Below are positions 18,007 through 27,839 of a DNA stretch of 64,000 nt, piece by piece. Source of the DNA: Burkholderiaceae bacterium (lineage in GTDB: Bacteria > Pseudomonadota > Gammaproteobacteria > Burkholderiales > Burkholderiaceae_C); contig JAUYTN010000038.1 in NCBI GenBank assembly GCA_030695205.1, forward strand, positions 46,052 through 110,051, read 5' to 3'. The notes under the pieces are model-generated. The model was not told where the DNA came from and searched no databases. It was given only the letters and a program-made list of their open reading frames with translations. Numbering within the stretch: the stretch's first letter is position 1; every line of letters begins with the position of its first letter. The translations under genes were made by a program, and so were the position numbers.

Positions 18007-18627
18007 ATGAGCACCACCGACACCGCCAGCCCCGGCCACTTTGACCCCGTGACCATAGGCATCGTCTCCACCAGCGACCGTGCCAGCGCTGGCGTGTATG
18101 CCGACCAGGGGCTGCCCGCACTCAAGGACTGGCTGGGCCGGGCCTTGCTCAACCCGATCACCTGGGTAGAGCGGCTTATCCCCGACGACCAAGCCACCAT
18201 CAGCGCCACGCTGACCGAGCTGGTGGATACCGCGCGCTGCAGCCTGGTGCTGACCACCGGCGGCACAGGCCCCGCCCTGCGCGACGTGACGCCCGAGGCC
18301 ACGTTGGCCGTGGCCCACAAGGTGATGCCGGGGTTTGGCGAGCAGATGCGCCAGATCAGCCTGCGGTTTGTGCCCACCGCCATCCTGTCGCGCCAAGTGG
18401 CCGTGGTGCGCCATCAGAGCCTGGTCATCAACCTGCCGGGCCAGCCCAAATCCATTGCCGAAACGCTGGAAGGGCTGAAGGACGCACAAGGCCAGCAGCT
18501 GGTGCCTGGCATTTTTGCCGCCGTGCCCTACTGCGTCGACCTCATTGGTGGCCCCTACCTGGAGACGCGACCCGAGGTGTGCAAGGTGTTCAGGCCCAAA
18601 AGCGCCATCCGCGCAACATCGGTCTAA
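18007..18627 (+). CDS. mog: Molybdopterin adenylyltransferase
   Basis: 206-residue MogA/MoaB-fold enzyme that adenylates molybdopterin before Mo insertion. Motifs: VTIGIVSTSDRASAGVYAD at the N terminus, the TTGGTGPALRDVTPEA loop, and LVINLPGQPKSIAETL. It starts 21 nt after darP, so co-transcription is likely. It would supply cofactor to NasA. Minimal ambiguity with MoaB, but length and motifs fit Mog. Confidence 0.9.
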   Translation: MSTTDTASPGHFDPVTIGIVSTSDRASAGVYADQGLPALKDWLGRALLNPITWVERLIPDDQATISATLTELVDTARCSLVLTTGGTGPALRDVTPEATLAVAHKVMPGFGEQMRQISLRFVPTAILSRQVAVVRHQSLVINLPGQPKSIAETLEGLKDAQGQQLVPGIFAAVPYCVDLIGGPYLETRPEVCKVFRPKSAIRATSV

Positions 18628-18644
18628 ACACCAAAAATTTTAAA

Positions 18645-18692
18645 CTTTTTGGCACTTTAAGTTTTATCTATATAGATAGTTTGCTATCTTAA
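18645..18692 (+). repeat. Dispersed ~45-nt repeat, copy 6
   Basis: AT-rich copy with TTTTTGGCACTTTAAG ... TAGTTTGCTATCTTAA between the convergent mog and cysE genes; may help terminate one or both. Confidence 0.6.
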
Positions 18693-18699
18693 TATAGAC

Positions 18700-19479
18700 T
18701 TACTTACCCACCAACTCATTGAGCTTGTCGCTCTCGAAGTGCTCCACCCGCTGGGCGTCACGGGGCACGCAGTCGGCGGGTGCGCAGGGGCGCTTGTCGC
18801 TGAGTTTTTCAATGGCTTGCCACAGCAGGGCTATCTGGTGCTCGTGGCTGCCCGCGCCGTCGATCAGGCCGCGCAGGGTCTGGCTCACCGGGTCGTCTTC
18901 CTGCGTCACCCCATAGGCGGTGAACTTGGTCGCTTCGGGCGTGGTGTCGGCACTGGCACCGTCTTTGGAGGGCAGGATGCGTGCGGGTATACCCACCGCA
19001 GTGGCCCCTGGGGGCACGGGTTTGATGACCACCGCGTTGCTGCCGATCTTGGCCCCATCCCCCACCGTGAAGCCGCCCAGCACCTTGGCCCCGGCGCTGA
19101 CCACCACGTCGCGGCCCAGCGTGGGGTGGCGCTTGGCTCCTTTGTACAGGCTGGTGCCGCCCAGGGTCACGCCCTGGTAGATGGTGCAGCCGTCGCCAAT
19201 CTCGGCGGTCTCGCCCACCACCGTGCCCATGGCATGGTCAAAAAACACCCGCTCGCCAATGGTGGCCCCTGGGTGAATCTCGATGCCAGTCAGGAAACGG
19301 GAGACGTGCGAGATGAAGCGCCCCAGCCACTTGAAGCCGTGCGTCCAGCACCAGTGCGCGCGCCGGTGCAGGATGAGGGCATGCAAGCCGGGGTAGCAGG
19401 TCAGCACCTCGAAGCGGCTGCGGGCGGCCGGATCTCGGTCCAGAATGCATTGGATGTCGGAGCGCAATCGTTGGAACAT
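18700..19479 (-). CDS. cysE: Serine O-acetyltransferase
   Basis: 259-residue enzyme making O-acetylserine for cysteine synthesis. The N-terminal helical part ([20 protein letters not shown]) is followed by a left-handed hexapeptide-repeat beta helix with [20 protein letters not shown] in part ([22 protein letters not shown]) and [17 protein letters not shown]. The catalytic His/Asp of the family lie in FDHAMG. The C terminus is ~60 residues longer than the catalytic core and carries little conservation. Confidence 0.92.
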   Translation of the reverse strand: MFQRLRSDIQCILDRDPAARSRFEVLTCYPGLHALILHRRAHWCWTHGFKWLGRFISHVSRFLTGIEIHPGATIGERVFFDHAMGTVVGETAEIGDGCTIYQGVTLGGTSLYKGAKRHPTLGRDVVVSAGAKVLGGFTVGDGAKIGSNAVVIKPVPPGATAVGIPARILPSKDGASADTTPEATKFTAYGVTQEDDPVSQTLRGLIDGAGSHEHQIALLWQAIEKLSDKRPCAPADCVPRDAQRVEHFESDKLNELVGK

Positions 19480-19527
19480 ACAGGCAAGGGTAGCAAAGCC
19501 CGGCAGGTGGAGCGGGCGGGGTGTGGC

Positions 19528-20331
19528 TCAGGCACCGCTGGGCGTGCGGTTGATGGGCTGGGTCTGCTGCATGGCCTTGGCAATGCCGCGCAGGATGTGG
19601 ATTTCCTCCTCGGCCAGCTGCGCCCGATTGAAGAGCTGGTTCAGGCGGGGCATGAGTTTTTTGGGCGCGGCCGGGTCCAGAAAACCGATGTGCGCCAGCG
19701 CCTGCTCCCAGTGCGCCAGCATGCCCTGCACGGCCTGGGCACTGGCCAGCTGCGCCACAGGTGTGCCCGAGGGCGGCAACTCAAAGCTGCCCAGCGCCTG
19801 GCGCCACTCGTAGGCAATGATCTGGATGGCAGCCGCCAGGTTCAGCGAGCCGAAGTCGGGCCGGGTCGGAATGCTCAGGCACACATGGCTGCGGTAGACG
19901 TCTTCATTGCGCATGCCAAAGCGCTCGCTGCCAAACAAAAACGCCACACCCAGTGGCGCGGGGCTGGTGGCTGAATCGGAGGCTGGATCGGTGGTTGAGC
20001 CTGTGTCGGCACCGGCCTGGCGCGCCAGCAGCTGCTCGAAATGCTGCCTTGGGCTGCGGGTGGGGGGGCCAAAGTCGCGCGGCGTCATGGCGGTGGCACA
20101 CAGGTGGCTGATGCCGTCCAGCGCCTCATCCAAGGTGTCCACCACACGGGCGTTGGCCAGCACATCGTTGGCACCACTGGCGCGCTGTATGGTTTCTTCG
20201 CGGCGCAGCACATTGGGCCAGCGGGGGGCCACCAGCACCAGGTCGTCAAAGCCCATGGTTTTGAGGGCGCGGGCAGCACCGCCCACGTTGCCGGCGTGGC
20301 TGGTCTGTATCAGGATGAAGCGGGTTTTCAT
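19528..20331 (-). CDS. trmJ: tRNA (Cm32/Um32) 2'-O-methyltransferase TrmJ
   Basis: 267-residue SPOUT-class methyltransferase modifying position 32 of tRNA. N-terminal FILIQTSHAGNVGGAARALK, the SAM-knot segments FLFGSERFGMRNEDV and LNLAAAIQIIAYEW, and a helical C-terminal extension as in E. coli TrmJ. ATG 20331 is the family start; the longer open frame upstream is antisense to suhB. Divergent from suhB. Confidence 0.9.
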   Translation of the reverse strand: MKTRFILIQTSHAGNVGGAARALKTMGFDDLVLVAPRWPNVLRREETIQRASGANDVLANARVVDTLDEALDGISHLCATAMTPRDFGPPTRSPRQHFEQLLARQAGADTGSTTDPASDSATSPAPLGVAFLFGSERFGMRNEDVYRSHVCLSIPTRPDFGSLNLAAAIQIIAYEWRQALGSFELPPSGTPVAQLASAQAVQGMLAHWEQALAHIGFLDPAAPKKLMPRLNQLFNRAQLAEEEIHILRGIAKAMQQTQPINRTPSGA

Positions 20332-20475
20332 GCGCGGCGGGGGTGAAATGGCGGCCAAGGGAATGGTGCCGGGTAAAATTGCCGCCCATTGTCGCCGCCC
20401 CACCCTCAGGGCAGGCCGTTGCACCAGCCGCCCGTCACCGCGATCCTGCGGCCCACACCGTTCTTCACACAATCC

Positions 20476-21516
20476 ATGTCGTCCAATCTGCACCCCATGC
20501 TCAACGTGGCCATCAAGGCCGCCCGCACCGCCGGCACCATCATCAACCGCGCCGCGCTCGACGTGGAGTCTGTGCGCGTCACAGCCAAGCAGACCAACGA
20601 CTTTGTGACCGAGATCGACCAGATGGCCGAAGCAGCCATCATCGAAACCCTGCTGAGCGCCTACCCCGACCACGGCATCCTGGCCGAGGAGTCGGGCGAA
20701 CAGGCCGGCAAACACGGCGGTGCGGACCACGTCTGGATCATCGACCCCATCGATGGCACCACCAACTTCATCCACGGCTTTCCGGTGTACTGCGTGAGCA
20801 TTGCTCTGGCCGTCAAAGGCAAGCTGGAGCAGGCGGTCATTTACGACCCCAGCCGCAAGGACCTGTATTGCGCCACCAAGGGCCGTGGTGCCTACATGAA
20901 CGACCGCCGCATCCGCGTGGCCAAACGCACCCAACTGCGCGACACCCTGCTCAGCACCGGCTTCCCCTTCCGGCCGGGCGACGCCATGAAGCCTTTTCTG
21001 GCCATGCTGGGCGACGTGATGCCGCGCTGCGCCGGTGTGCGCCGCCCCGGCTCGGCCGCGCTGGACCTGGCCTATGTGGCCGCAGGTTTTTCGGACGGCT
21101 TCTTTGAAAAAGGCCTCTCGCCCTGGGACATGGCCGCCGGTGCGCTGCTGGTGACCGAGGCCGGTGGCCTGGTGGGCAACTTCACCGGCGAGTCCGACTT
21201 TTTGTACACCGGTGAGTGCCTGGCGGCCAACCCCCGCATCTACGGCCAACTGGTGGGCGTGATTGGCAAATACAGCCAATTTGCCAGCGCGGGCGACAAA
21301 GCCGCGGTGCGCCAGGCCACACAAGGCACGGCCCCATCCGCCACTGCTGCCACCACTGCTGCTGCTGCCACCGACGCTGCGGCACTCACCCCTGAGGCTG
21401 CGCTGATGGCGTCTGCAGCTGCAGCAGCGGCCGCATCCGCATCCGCATCCGCATCTTCCACGCCCTCCACACCCACAGAGCCCACCCCAACCTCGGGTGA
21501 AGACGCTCCCTTCTGA
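20476..21516 (+). CDS. suhB: Inositol-1-monophosphatase with low-complexity tail
   Basis: 346-residue SuhB homologue. The catalytic metal-binding segments are [33 protein letters not shown] and [17 protein letters not shown], covering the normal ~265-residue enzyme. In E. coli SuhB also supports rRNA transcription antitermination. The last ~80 residues are unusual: an Ala/Thr/Ser/Pro-rich tail encoded by GCN-rich DNA including four CCGCAT units. ATG 20476 is used; earlier starts lie upstream of the expected N terminus. Divergent from trmJ. Confidence 0.92.
   Translation: MSSNLHPMLNVAIKAARTAGTIINRAALDVESVRVTAKQTNDFVTEIDQMAEAAIIETLLSAYPDHGILAEESGEQAGKHGGADHVWIIDPIDGTTNFIHGFPVYCVSIALAVKGKLEQAVIYDPSRKDLYCATKGRGAYMNDRRIRVAKRTQLRDTLLSTGFPFRPGDAMKPFLAMLGDVMPRCAGVRRPGSAALDLAYVAAGFSDGFFEKGLSPWDMAAGALLVTEAGGLVGNFTGESDFLYTGECLAANPRIYGQLVGVIGKYSQFASAGDKAAVRQATQGTAPSATAATTAAAATDAAALTPEAALMASAAAAAAASASASASSTPSTPTEPTPTSGEDAPF
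21431..21454 (+). repeat. Hexanucleotide tandem repeat in the suhB tail
   Basis: Four perfect CCGCAT units, flanked by other GCN-rich simple sequence, coding an Ala-Ser tract in the C-terminal tail. Units are a multiple of three, so copy-number change would alter length but not frame. Confidence 0.85.
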
Positions 21517-21555
21517 CGCCCCGGCAGCGCCGGGCCTCGCCCAGGCCAGCGCCCA

Positions 21556-24054
21556 TCACTCCTGGGCCTGACCGGGCTTGGCCGATTCAGCAGCCAGGGT
21601 GAACCAGAACGTCGCCCCCTCGCCCAGGCTGGACTCAGCCCAGATGCGCCCCCCATGGCGAGTGACGATGCGGGCCACCACCGCCAGCCCCACACCGGTG
21701 CCCTCGAAGTCACCTGGGGCATGCAGCCGCTGGAACAGGCCGTACAGACGATCGGCATGGGCCATATCGAAGCCCACTCCGTTGTCGCGTACCCGCCAAG
21801 CCGAATGGCCCGCATCCCACCCCACGCTGACCCGAGGCTGGTCATGGCGGGCGGAGTACTTGAGGGCGTTGTCCACCAGGTTGAACACCAGGTGGCGCAG
21901 CAGCGTTTCGTCCCCCAGGGCTGGCGGCATGGCCTCCACGTCGATGGTGGTGCGCGCAAACGATGCGGCCAGCGAACGCACCGCCTCGCGCACCAGGGCA
22001 CCCATGTCCACCTGCACGGGCTCCAGCTGCGCCCTGACGACCTTGAACAGCTCCAGCAGGTCGGAAATCATGCAGCCCATGCGGCGGGATGCCTCGGTGA
22101 TGCGGGTGAACAGCTCCAGCCCATCGGGGCTGAGCCGTTCGGCTTCGTCGGCCGCAATCAGGGCCGCATAGCCATTGACCACACGCAAAGGGCCGCGCAA
22201 ATCGTGGGCAATGCAGTACGACAGCGCCTCGATGTCGCCCATGGAGCGCTCCAGCTCGGCGGTGCGCTGGGCCACGCTGTGCTCCAGGGTGGCATTGAGC
22301 CGACGCACCTCGGCATCGCTGTCGCGGGCGGCTTCTGTGGCTTCGATATAGGAGGTCACGTCAGAGACGGTGCGCACAAAGCCCCCCTGGGGCAGCGGAT
22401 CGGACTTCACCTCCAGCACACGCCCTTGGTGGGTGCGGCGCATGTAGCGGCGTGGCACCTGGTCATTCACCTGGGCAGCGCCTGAGGCCACGTAGCTGCG
22501 CCCCTGGGCGTCGACCAGGCCATAGCCCTCGCCAAAGTCGCCACGCTCGGTCTGAAACGCCACCAGATCGCCGAGCATGGACTGACGCTGCAGCAGGCCG
22601 ACCGGAACATCCAGCATGGCACACAGCTGGGCATTGTGGACTTGAATGCGCCCTTGCTCATCCACCACCAGCAGCCCCTGGCTCATGGCCGAGAGGGTGG
22701 CTTCGAGCAAATCGGTGCGCTCTTTGAGCAAATGTGACGCCGCCTGCAAGGCCTCCTGGCTGTGGACAAACTCACTCACATCGGTAAAGGTGCGCACAGT
22801 GCGCCCGTCAGGCAAAGTGCGCCCGCCTACCTCCAGCACCCGCCCGTTGGGGCAGCGGCGCTGGTACTTCTCGGGCAAGCGGCTGGCGGTGGGGTCACTC
22901 AGGTAGGCGCGCACATGGGCGTCGGACACCAGCGCCATGTCTGGGCCAAACGCGCCCTGTGCCCGCTGCCAGGCAATGAGCTCACGTTGGGTGGGCCCCG
23001 AGGCCAGCAGCTCGCGGGGCATCTCCAACAGATCCAACGCCCGCTGGTTGAACAGGACCACCCGGTCCGAGGCATCGACCAGTGCCAGGCCCTGGCTGAT
23101 GCTGTCCAGCGTGGTGTGCAGAGTCTGGGCCAGGGTGGCTTGTTGCAGCACCAACTGGCGTGCCTGGACCAGTTGGCCAATGGTGTCCAGCAGCGGCTGC
23201 AAAAACGCCACATCGCCCAGGCTGTAGCCGCCAGCCCGGTTGGCCAGCGCCACCATGGCCAGCAAGCCACCGCGCGGGCCCACCGGTAGCGCCATGAAGG
23301 TCTTGAGCGCCGGATGGCCCTTGGGCACGCCACTGCCACGGGGGTCGGTCGCGGCATCATCGGTCAGCACCGGCTCGCACGACAGCAACGCGGCACCGAA
23401 CAGGGTGGACAGGTTGCGAAACTCCATGCCCTGGCGGTTGGCGTCTTCGTAGGCGGTGCGTGAGGAGGCGTCCCACGCCAGGTTGCTGATGGCCTGCACC
23501 CGCAGCCAGGGCCGGTCGGGCGCGTCGTAAAACACCTCGCCCACAAACCCATACACACTGCCGGTCAGCAGCAGCAGGTCGTCGAGCAGGGCATTGAACG
23601 CAGCACGGTGGTCGGTGGTGCGGATAAAGCTGCTCTGCGCACGGCCAATGGCATCGAGCAGCTGCATGCGCCGCTGCAGCGCCCGCGCGGTGTCGCGGTG
23701 GCGCAAGGCCGCGCGGACCTGCGCCAGCACCAGGTTGGCGCAGCCAGGCCCCGGGTCTTCGATCGCGTAGTCGGCAAAGTCCAAGTCCAGCGCACGGGCC
23801 GCCACTGCCTCCTGCCCGGGCTCAATGGTCAGCAGCACCGGGCCGGGCCAGCGGTCGGGCTCCAGGTCAAATGCGCTGCCATCAGGCAGGACGTGGTGAA
23901 TGAGCAGCAGGTCAACAGGCTGAGCCGCCAAGGCGGCGCGCAAGGCGCCCAGGTCGGCCACCCAGCGGTAGCGCCAACCCGCCGAAAGCGCCGCACGCTC
24001 CAAGCTGTCCGACACATCGGCCCGGCCGCCTGCCTTGAGAATGGAAATTTCCAT
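21556..24054 (-). CDS. Multi-PAS sensor histidine kinase with pseudo-receiver
   Basis: 832-residue soluble kinase; no transmembrane segment is evident. Order: an N-terminal receiver-like domain (residues ~1-120, VDLLLIHHVLPDGS), in which the usual phospho-acceptor Asp position is His53; a GAF-like domain (~150-300); two PAS domains with PAS-7-like spacing (~310-430 and ~450-560); a coiled coil; HisKA with the H box IAHDLRGPLRVV (His617); and HATPase_c with NLVDNALKYS, DNGVGFD and GTGVGLAV. Phytochrome-like kinases share this C-terminal arrangement, but no bilin-binding PHY domain is seen. No response regulator lies next to it. Convergent with suhB and divergent from mutS. Confidence 0.88.
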   Translation of the reverse strand: MEISILKAGGRADVSDSLERAALSAGWRYRWVADLGALRAALAAQPVDLLLIHHVLPDGSAFDLEPDRWPGPVLLTIEPGQEAVAARALDLDFADYAIEDPGPGCANLVLAQVRAALRHRDTARALQRRMQLLDAIGRAQSSFIRTTDHRAAFNALLDDLLLLTGSVYGFVGEVFYDAPDRPWLRVQAISNLAWDASSRTAYEDANRQGMEFRNLSTLFGAALLSCEPVLTDDAATDPRGSGVPKGHPALKTFMALPVGPRGGLLAMVALANRAGGYSLGDVAFLQPLLDTIGQLVQARQLVLQQATLAQTLHTTLDSISQGLALVDASDRVVLFNQRALDLLEMPRELLASGPTQRELIAWQRAQGAFGPDMALVSDAHVRAYLSDPTASRLPEKYQRRCPNGRVLEVGGRTLPDGRTVRTFTDVSEFVHSQEALQAASHLLKERTDLLEATLSAMSQGLLVVDEQGRIQVHNAQLCAMLDVPVGLLQRQSMLGDLVAFQTERGDFGEGYGLVDAQGRSYVASGAAQVNDQVPRRYMRRTHQGRVLEVKSDPLPQGGFVRTVSDVTSYIEATEAARDSDAEVRRLNATLEHSVAQRTAELERSMGDIEALSYCIAHDLRGPLRVVNGYAALIAADEAERLSPDGLELFTRITEASRRMGCMISDLLELFKVVRAQLEPVQVDMGALVREAVRSLAASFARTTIDVEAMPPALGDETLLRHLVFNLVDNALKYSARHDQPRVSVGWDAGHSAWRVRDNGVGFDMAHADRLYGLFQRLHAPGDFEGTGVGLAVVARIVTRHGGRIWAESSLGEGATFWFTLAAESAKPGQAQE

Positions 24055-24215
24055 GTGTCAGCCCCCGCGTTGGACATGCCTATGATGGCGACCTCCTGCC
24101 CACGCGCCCCTGAGGCGCCGGGCCACCGAATGGTCCATTGTTGCCCAAACGGCAGACGCAGCACCGCACTGCCCGCGCCACTACTGCCGCTCCACCCGCC
24201 CAACCCCAGCGCCCC

Positions 24216-26966
24216 ATGTCCGCCGCTTTGCCACCCAACACCCCAGCCCCAACCGCCGCTGAGTTCCAAGCCCAGGGGCACACCCCCATGATGGCGCAGT
24301 ACCTGGCCATCAAAGCGGCGTTTCCAGCCACGCTGGTGTTCTACCGCATGGGGGATTTTTACGAGATGTTCTGGGCCGATGCCGAAAAAGCCGCCCGGCT
24401 GCTGGACATCACCCTCACCACGCGGGGCCAGTCTGCCGGGCAGCCGGTGACGATGGCGGGCGTGCCCTTCCATTCCGTCGAAACCTACCTGGGCCGCCTG
24501 CTCAAGCTGGGCGAATCGGTGGCCATTTGCGAACAGGTGGGCGAAGTGACGGGCAAAGGCCCGGTGGAGCGCAAGGTGATGCGCGTCGTCACCCCCGGCA
24601 CCGTGACCGACGCCGAGCTGCTGAGCGACAAAAGCGAATCCCTGCTGCTGGCGGTGCACGCCGGGCCGCGCCACACCCTGGGCCTGGCCTGGATGAGCGT
24701 GACCCAAGGCGTGGTGCACCTGGCCGAATGCAGCGCGGGCCACGGCACCGACGACGAGCTGCAAGCCTGGGTGGCCCGCCTGGCCCCCACCGAGCTGCTG
24801 TACGGAGCCGATGTGACCCCGGCCTTCGAGCAGCGGCTGCACGCCCTGCCCCGCTTGCTGGCCGGATCGGGCACCCGACTGAGCCTGACCCCGCGCCCGG
24901 CCTGGCAGTTCGATGCCAAGCTGGGCCGCCAGAAACTGCTGGCCCAGCTGCAGGCCTCCAGCCTGAACGCCTGGGATGCCGAGGGCCTGACCCAGGCCCA
25001 GGCCGCCGCCAGCGCCCTGCTCGACTTTGCCGAACACACCCAGGGCCGTACCCTGGCCCACGCCACCCAGCTGCGCGTGGCCCGGCCCGACACCCTGATT
25101 GACCTGCCCGCCAGCACCCGGCGCAACCTGGAGCTGACGCACACCCTGCGCGGCGACACCGCGCCCACGCTGTTCAGCCTGCTCGACACCGCCCAAACCG
25201 GCATGGGCAGCCGCTGCCTCAAAAGCTGGCTGCTGGAGCCCGAGCGCGACCGCCGCGCCGCCACCGAGCGCCTGGCCGCCATTGCCTGGCTGCGCGACTG
25301 CGGCCAGGGCCAAGGGCTGGACAACCTGCGCCGCGCCCTGCGCCGCTGCGCCGATGCCGAGCGCATTGCCGCGCGCACCGCCTTGCGCCAGGTGCGCCCC
25401 CGCGAGCTGGTGGCCCTGGGCAACACCCTGCAACAGGCCCAGCAAATTGCAGAGCTGACTATTCAATATCAGCAAGCGCAAGAGGCACTTTTTGCCAACA
25501 ATTTACGAACACAGCACAGCCATGCTCCCACGGCGGCACCCCTGCTACCGGCGTTGCTGAGCCAGCTGGGTGCACACCTACAGCCGCCTCCCAGCTGCGC
25601 CGAGCTGCTGACCGCTGCCCTACTGCCCGAACCCGCCGCGCTGGTGCGCGACGGCGGCGTCATCAACCACGGCTTTGATGCCGAGCTGGACGAGCTGCGT
25701 GCCATTCAGACCAACTGCGACGGCTTTCTGCTCGACCTCGAAACCCGCGAACGCGAGCGCACGGCAATAGCCAACCTGCGGGTGCAGTTCAACAAGGTGC
25801 ACGGCTTCTACATCGAGGTCACACAGGGCCAGGTGGACAAGGTGCCCGACGACTACCGCCGCCGCCAGACCCTGAAGAACGCCGAGCGCTTCATCACCCC
25901 CGAGCTGAAGGCCTTTGAAGACAAAGCCCTGAGCGCTCAGGAGCGCGCCCTGGCCCGAGAAAAGTGGCTGTACGAACAATTGCTGGATGCCTTGCAAGCC
26001 CACGTGCCCGCCCTGGGCACACTGGCCCGCGCACTGGCCGCGCTGGATGCGCTGTGTGCGCTGGCCGAGCGCTCGATCACCCTGGGTTGGTGCGCGCCAG
26101 AGTTCATGCCGCAACCGGGCATAGAGATTCGCGGGGGCCGCCACCCGGTGGTGGAAGCCCGCCTGGCCGAAACCAGCAGCGGTGCCTTCATTCCCAACGA
26201 CACCGCCATGGGCCCCAAGGCCCGCATGCACATCGTCACCGGCCCCAACATGGGCGGCAAAAGTACTTACATGCGCCAGGTCGCCGTCATCGCCCTGCTG
26301 GCCAGCATGGGCAGCCACGTGCCCGCGCAGAGCTGCCGCCTGGGGCCGCTGGATGCCATTTACACCCGCATTGGCGCGGCCGACGACCTGGCCAACGCCC
26401 AATCCACCTTCATGCTGGAGATGACGGAGGCCGCGCACATTCTGCACAGCGCCAGCGCCCACAGTCTGGTGCTGATGGACGAAATCGGCCGAGGCACCAG
26501 CACCTTTGACGGCCTGGCCCTGGCCAGCAGCATCGCCAAACACCTGCACGACAAGGTGCAAGCCCTCACCCTGTTTGCCACCCACTACTTCGAGCTGACC
26601 GAATTCCCTGCCACCCACCACGCTGCGCTCAACGTGCACGTGAGCGCAGCGGAAAACGGCGGCGACATCGTGTTTTTGCACCAGATCGAACCCGGCCCCG
26701 CCAGCCGCAGCTATGGGCTGCAAGTCGCCAAGCTGGCGGGTGTGCCGCCATCGGTGGTCAACCACGCCCGCCACGCCCTGGCTGCCCTGGAGACGCAAAG
26801 CGCCAGTCAGCAGCAGCAGGTGGACCTGTTCGCCCCGCCACCTGCCAACGCCGCGCCCGAGCCGAGTGCGGTGGAGGCAGAAATTGCCCGCCTCGACCCC
26901 GACACCCTCAGCCCCCGCGAGGCATTGGAGTGGGTGTACCGGCTCAAGAAGATGGCCACTCGGTGA
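24216..26966 (+). CDS. mutS: DNA mismatch repair protein MutS
   Basis: 916-residue MutS. The mismatch-recognition Phe/Glu motif is in [15 protein letters not shown] near the N terminus; the ATPase has Walker [14 protein letters not shown] (from residue 676) and Walker [17 protein letters not shown], then [12 protein letters not shown] 24216 starts at the conserved N terminus; the 26-codon extension upstream is unconserved. The protein is longer than E. coli MutS (853), partly through insertions in the lever region, one of which overlaps a dispersed repeat at 25451-25497. MutL is not in the window. Confidence 0.96.
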   Translation: MSAALPPNTPAPTAAEFQAQGHTPMMAQYLAIKAAFPATLVFYRMGDFYEMFWADAEKAARLLDITLTTRGQSAGQPVTMAGVPFHSVETYLGRLLKLGESVAICEQVGEVTGKGPVERKVMRVVTPGTVTDAELLSDKSESLLLAVHAGPRHTLGLAWMSVTQGVVHLAECSAGHGTDDELQAWVARLAPTELLYGADVTPAFEQRLHALPRLLAGSGTRLSLTPRPAWQFDAKLGRQKLLAQLQASSLNAWDAEGLTQAQAAASALLDFAEHTQGRTLAHATQLRVARPDTLIDLPASTRRNLELTHTLRGDTAPTLFSLLDTAQTGMGSRCLKSWLLEPERDRRAATERLAAIAWLRDCGQGQGLDNLRRALRRCADAERIAARTALRQVRPRELVALGNTLQQAQQIAELTIQYQQAQEALFANNLRTQHSHAPTAAPLLPALLSQLGAHLQPPPSCAELLTAALLPEPAALVRDGGVINHGFDAELDELRAIQTNCDGFLLDLETRERERTAIANLRVQFNKVHGFYIEVTQGQVDKVPDDYRRRQTLKNAERFITPELKAFEDKALSAQERALAREKWLYEQLLDALQAHVPALGTLARALAALDALCALAERSITLGWCAPEFMPQPGIEIRGGRHPVVEARLAETSSGAFIPNDTAMGPKARMHIVTGPNMGGKSTYMRQVAVIALLASMGSHVPAQSCRLGPLDAIYTRIGAADDLANAQSTFMLEMTEAAHILHSASAHSLVLMDEIGRGTSTFDGLALASSIAKHLHDKVQALTLFATHYFELTEFPATHHAALNVHVSAAENGGDIVFLHQIEPGPASRSYGLQVAKLAGVPPSVVNHARHALAALETQSASQQQQVDLFAPPPANAAPEPSAVEAEIARLDPDTLSPREALEWVYRLKKMATR
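25451..25497 (-). repeat. Dispersed ~45-nt repeat, copy 7 (inside mutS)
   Basis: Minus-strand reading AAAAAGTGCCTCTTGCGCTTG then TGATATTGAATAGTCAGCT, in frame in the mutS lever region where the protein reads [14 protein letters not shown]. This segment is locally AT-richer than the surrounding gene. Confidence 0.6.
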
Positions 26967-27014
26967 GTCACCTACACTTTTGACCTTTATGGCTGATCAA
27001 GATATCGTTTTCTC

Positions 27015-27839
27015 ATGACCTACTGCTGCGCCGTCAAACTCAACGCCGGGCTGGTGTTCCTGTCCGATTCACGCACCAACGCCGGACTCGACCAGATCAG
27101 CACCTTTCGCAAAATGATCGTGTACGAGAAGCCGGGTGACCGCTTCATGTGCCTGCTGTCGGCGGGCAACCTGAGCATTTCGCAGTCGGTGCGCGAAATC
27201 CTGCAAGTCGAAAAGCTCCACAACGAAGACGGCGAGCCCCTGACCATCTGGAACGCCACCAGCATGTTCGATGCCGCCCGGGTCCTGGGCTCGGCGGTGC
27301 GCCATGTGCACCAGCGCGACGGCGCAGCACTGCAATCGGCCGGGGTGGACTTCAATGTATCCATGCTGTTCGGCGGCCAGATCAAGGGCGAGGGCATGCG
27401 GCTGTTTCAGGTGTACTCGGCGGGCAACTTCATCGAAGCCACCAACGAAACACCGTTTTTCCAGATCGGCGAAAGCAAGTACGGAAAACCCGTGCTTGAC
27501 CGCGTCATCACCCCCACCACCCCGCTGGACGAAGCAGCCAAATGTGTGCTGGTCAGCATGGACTCCACCCTCAAGTCCAACCTGTCGGTGGGTCTGCCCC
27601 TGGACATGGCGCTGTACGAAGTGGATGCGCTGCAAAGCGACAAAATCACCTGCATCGACGAGCACAACCCCTACTTCCAGATGCTGCACGGCACCTGGGG
27701 CCAGAAGTTGCGCGAGGTGTTTGACAGCATCGAAGACCCTACCTGGGACGGCAGCCCCACCGATGTACCCCTGATGTGCCACAGCACCCGCAGCCTGCCC
27801 CTGAAAAAAATCACCAACAAGCTGGAGCGGTTGATTTGA
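27015..27839 (+). CDS. Anbu-type bacterial proteasome peptidase
   Basis: 274-residue Ntn-hydrolase of the proteasome-like Anbu family. It starts MTYCCAVKLNAGLVFLSDSR; after Met removal Thr2 would be the N-terminal nucleophile. SDSRTNAG and ISTFRKM are family-typical, as is LLSAGNLSISQ. Characterised Anbu complexes form open helical or ring oligomers, with uncertain substrates. In many bacteria Anbu sits with an ATP-grasp, an alpha-E and a transglutaminase gene; none is here. Its stop overlaps the next start (TTGA). Confidence 0.87.
   Translation: MTYCCAVKLNAGLVFLSDSRTNAGLDQISTFRKMIVYEKPGDRFMCLLSAGNLSISQSVREILQVEKLHNEDGEPLTIWNATSMFDAARVLGSAVRHVHQRDGAALQSAGVDFNVSMLFGGQIKGEGMRLFQVYSAGNFIEATNETPFFQIGESKYGKPVLDRVITPTTPLDEAAKCVLVSMDSTLKSNLSVGLPLDMALYEVDALQSDKITCIDEHNPYFQMLHGTWGQKLREVFDSIEDPTWDGSPTDVPLMCHSTRSLPLKKITNKLERLI

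Noticed and set aside
24060..24090. TTGGACA and TATGAT near mutS
   Set aside because: The two boxes are only 5-6 bp apart and cannot form a promoter.
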